Assembly (NCBI GenBank): GCA_024641725.1
Contig: JAHECM010000050.1
Location: forward strand, 1-15,527
Length of the DNA: 15,527 nt
Direction: 5' to 3'
Source of the DNA: Limnohabitans sp.
GTDB taxonomy: Bacteria; Pseudomonadota; Gammaproteobacteria; Burkholderiales; Burkholderiaceae_C
The notes beneath the pieces were generated by a model. That model ran no database searches. It was not told the DNA's origin and worked only from the letters and a program-made list of their open reading frames with translations. This document shows, piece after piece, positions 13,495 through 15,527 of the stretch (its first letter is position 1; each line of letters starts with the position of its first letter). Position numbers and translations under genes: made by a program.

Positions 13495-14190
13495 TCATGC
13501 CCCCGTGGGTTTGAGGCGTTCGTTGGAGGGGAACAGCATTTTTCGTGCGTCCTCATCCACTTCTGTCTTGAAAGCAAACTTCGTCTTCAATGCTTCGGCG
13601 CGTTGGGCCGCTGGGCGTGCATTGATTTCATCGAGCAAGCGTTTGACGTGCGGCAGCTTTTCCCAGGCATCTGAGCCCAAAACAAAGGGCGCCACTCGTG
13701 CCCAGCCCCAAACCGACATGTCGACAAGGGTGTACTCGTGGCCCATCATGTAAGGCTGCTTTGCCAACAAGTCATTGATGATGTGCCAGTGCCGCCATGC
13801 TTCAAAGTCATAGCGATTCACGGCGTAGTCATTGGGCTTGGGTGCAAAGTGCTTGAAGTGAACGGCTTGGCCGCAGTAAGGGCCAATCCCGGTCGCCACA
13901 AACATCAGCCATGAGTACATTTCGGCTTTGTTTTTGGGCGTGTTTGCAGGGACGAATTGGCCAATTTTTTCGGCCAAATAAAGCAGCATCGCGTTGCTGT
14001 CAAAAATACGCACGTCATCGTCCATCATGGCGGGCGTTTTGGCGTTGGGGTTGATCGCCTTGAAGGCATCCGCGTGTTGCTCGCCTTTGCGTGTGTCGAC
14101 CGCAATGAGTTCGTAGGGCTCACCTGTTTCCTCCATGTACAAAGCGATCTTCAAGGGGTTGGGCGAAGGGTGAAAATAAAATTTGATCAT
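13495..14190 (-). CDS. Glutathione S-transferase family protein
   Basis: 231-residue cytoplasmic protein. The N-terminal thioredoxin-like domain (1-76) shows the glutathione-site motifs PNAKTPAM (48-55) and the cis-Pro region, then FDSNAMLLYLAEK with Asp64-Ser65-Asn66 contacting the glutathione gamma-glutamyl group. The all-helical C-terminal domain has TLVDMSVWGWARVAPF, the usual N-capping Asp region. It resembles the YfcG/YghU or related bacterial GST groups; the substrate is unknown. ATG 14190 has AAGG about 9 bases upstream. It is probably the first gene of an operon with the haloacid dehalogenase, suggesting detoxification of halogenated or electrophilic compounds (inference). A LysR gene ends 82 bases upstream on the same strand. 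Confidence 0.9.
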   Translation of the reverse strand: MIKFYFHPSPNPLKIALYMEETGEPYELIAVDTRKGEQHADAFKAINPNAKTPAMMDDDVRIFDSNAMLLYLAEKIGQFVPANTPKNKAEMYSWLMFVATGIGPYCGQAVHFKHFAPKPNDYAVNRYDFEAWRHWHIINDLLAKQPYMMGHEYTLVDMSVWGWARVAPFVLGSDAWEKLPHVKRLLDEINARPAAQRAEALKTKFAFKTEVDEDARKMLFPSNERLKPTGA

Positions 14191-14272
14191 CAGAGTGGCC
14201 TTGGTGCGTGTGAATCACAAAATTGAAGGCCACGCTCCAGCCCTCGCAAGGGGATGAACCGGGAGAGGTGGC

Positions 14273-15148
14273 TCAGGCCAAGGCGCTTTTGAGCCATTCG
14301 GCAAATGTGGCGCACTCCCAGCGCTCCATGGTGCCGGTGCGCCAGCACAGGTAGTGGGCGTGTGGGCTGGGCACGTTGCGGTCAAACAGGCGCACCAGTT
14401 GGCCGTTTTCGAGCCATGGCGCGCCCAGCTTCAGCCGCACCAGCGCTACACCCAAGCCCTGGGCGGCGGCGTCGCACATCAGGCCAATGTCGTTGAAGGA
14501 CGAACCGTCGATGGGTTCGGGCCAATCCAGCGCGTGGGCTGCAAACCAGGTGCGCCAGGGCTCCAGGGGGCTGCGCAGCAGCGCCTCGCCCTGCAGTTCG
14601 TCGGGGTGGGTGAAAGGGCCGTTTTCTCGAATCCAAGCCGGAGACGCCAGCGGGGTCACCTCGTCCTTGGTCAAGCACAGGTGCTCCACGTCGGAGTAGC
14701 GCCCGGTGCCAAAGCGGATGGTCAGGTCGGCTTCTTCGGCCACCACGTCCAAGAGCGGAATGCTCACTTGCAGCGTGATGTCGATTTCTGGATAGGTGTC
14801 CAGAAAATTCTTCAGGCGTGGCATCAAGATGGAGCGCGCAAAGGTCGGCGTCACGGCCAGGCGCAGTTTGCGGCGGCCTTGGATTTGCGTCGCACTCGGA
14901 AAGCGTTGCAGCGAATGCAGGCCCTCGCGCACATGGGCCAAGTACTCGCTGCCCTCGACCGTGAGCGAGAAATCGGCCCGACCAAACAGCTTGGTGCCAA
15001 TGATTTGTTCGAGCTGCTTGACCCGGTGGCTCACCGCGCTGGGCGTGACGAACAGCTCATCGGCCGCTTGCGTCACGCTGCGAAGGCGGGCCAGTGCTTC
15101 AAAGGTTTGCAGGCACTGGATGGGCGGAATCCGCGACGCGTTGCTCAT
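14273..15148 (-). CDS. LysR-family transcriptional regulator (GcvA-like)
   Basis: 291-residue DNA-binding regulator. The winged helix-turn-helix occupies about 8-66, with the recognition region SVTQAADELFVTPSAVSHRVKQ around 24-45. An effector-binding periplasmic-protein-like domain covers about 92-288 (KLRLAVTPTFARSILMPRL, EADLTIRFGTG, AAAQGLGVALVRL), which is the pattern of GcvA-type regulators. The LysR group usually controls a nearby, often divergent gene; here both neighbours are on the same strand, so the target is unclear, with the downstream GST-dehalogenase pair a candidate. Start ATG 15148 is 19 bases after the purU stop and lacks a good SD, so read-through from purU is possible. Confidence 0.92.
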   Translation of the reverse strand: MSNASRIPPIQCLQTFEALARLRSVTQAADELFVTPSAVSHRVKQLEQIIGTKLFGRADFSLTVEGSEYLAHVREGLHSLQRFPSATQIQGRRKLRLAVTPTFARSILMPRLKNFLDTYPEIDITLQVSIPLLDVVAEEADLTIRFGTGRYSDVEHLCLTKDEVTPLASPAWIRENGPFTHPDELQGEALLRSPLEPWRTWFAAHALDWPEPIDGSSFNDIGLMCDAAAQGLGVALVRLKLGAPWLENGQLVRLFDRNVPSPHAHYLCWRTGTMERWECATFAEWLKSALA

Positions 15149-15167
15149 GGGGTTTGACGGGCTCGGT

Positions 15168-15527
15168 TCACTTGAAGATCACGGTCTTGTGGCCGTTGAT
15201 CAGCACGCGGTGTTCGCTGTGCCACTTGACAGCGCGGGCCAACACTTGGCTCTCGGTGTCGCGGCCAATCGTGGTCAGGTCTTCCACCGTCTTGCTGTGG
15301 TCCACGCGGGCCACGTCTTGCTCGATGATCGGGCCTTCGTCCAAGTCGGCAGTCACATAGTGGGCGGTGGCACCGATCAGCTTCACGCCCCGGTCGTGCG
15401 CTTGGTAGTAGGGCTTGGCCCCCTTGAAGCTGGGCAAAAAGCTGTGGTGGATGTTGATGGCGCGGCCCGACAACTTGCGGCACAGGTCGTCACTCAAAAT
15501 TTGCATGTAGCGCGCCAGCACCACCAG
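15168..15527 (-). CDS. purU: Formyltetrahydrofolate deformylase, C-terminal part (truncated by window edge)
   Basis: The last 119 residues of PurU; the N-terminal ACT domain and start are beyond the right edge. PurU hydrolyses 10-formyl-THF to formate and THF, balancing one-carbon pools and feeding formate to purine synthesis. The visible formyltransferase fold contains LARYMQIL, INIHHSFLPSFKGAKPY (catalytic Asn and His), RGVKLIGATAHYV and DLDEGPIIEQDV (catalytic Asp), very like E. coli PurU. Absence of a downstream PurN- or Fmt-like extension supports PurU. It is on the same strand as and 19 bases ahead of the LysR gene. Confidence 0.94.
   Translation of the reverse strand: MVVLARYMQILSDDLCRKLSGRAINIHHSFLPSFKGAKPYYQAHDRGVKLIGATAHYVTADLDEGPIIEQDVARVDHSKTVEDLTTIGRDTESQVLARAVKWHSEHRVLINGHKTVIFK

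Overview
The window is a dense, GC-rich (mostly about 60-67% in sampled lines) stretch of ordinary-looking chromosome. Gene content and protein style point to a betaproteobacterium of the Burkholderiales, most likely Comamonadaceae-like. This taxonomic guess is inference from gene families, codon style and synteny, not from a marker gene. Fifteen full-length genes and two edge-truncated genes cover nearly everything. No stretch longer than about 170 bases lacks a gene. I see no tRNA, rRNA, CRISPR array, intact insertion sequence or prophage.

Left block (2-3426, all +): a catabolic cluster. It begins with the 3' end of a 2-oxo-hept-3-ene-1,7-dioate hydratase (hpaH), then the 4-hydroxy-2-oxo-heptane-1,7-dioate aldolase (hpaI), the last two carbon-skeleton steps of homoprotocatechuate (4-hydroxyphenylacetate) meta-cleavage. 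A class II aldolase/adducin-family protein and a ketopantoate-reductase-like enzyme follow, sharing an ATGA stop/start. The hpaH-hpaI and hpaI-aldolase gaps hold inverted repeats and sequences resembling dispersed repeats.

Next (3427-4704, +): an AT-rich gap with a promoter-like site and a perfect inverted repeat, a tiny single-pass membrane protein of 53 residues, and an EamA/DMT transporter. A (GCAGTT)x4 microsatellite separates the transporter from convergent rsmI.

Middle block (4781-7406): rsmI on the minus strand, diverging with overlapping start regions from yraN-diaA-dolP on the plus strand. This matches the rsmI-lpoA-yraN-diaA-dolP neighbourhood of enterobacteria, but without lpoA and with rsmI flipped. 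It combines rRNA methylation, a nuclease-fold protein, replication-initiation control and an outer-membrane BON lipoprotein. A strong bidirectional terminator (7435-7466) closes it.

Then a beta-hydroxyacid dehydrogenase (-) diverges from the PLP-homeostasis gene yggS (+). After a 12-bp tandem repeat comes a gene fusing a biotinyl carrier domain to an acyl-CoA carboxyltransferase (+).

Right block (11157-15527, all -): glycolate oxidase subunit glcD; a haloacid dehalogenase with its own terminator; a glutathione S-transferase; a LysR regulator; and the 3' part of purU. The dehalogenase-GST pair is visibly less GC-rich than its surroundings.

I did not find a clear new multi-gene system. The points most worth a second look are the BCCP-carboxyltransferase fusion, the DiaA homologue with an altered SIS loop, the small membrane protein under an inverted-repeat-bearing promoter, and the repeat-rich gaps around hpaI.
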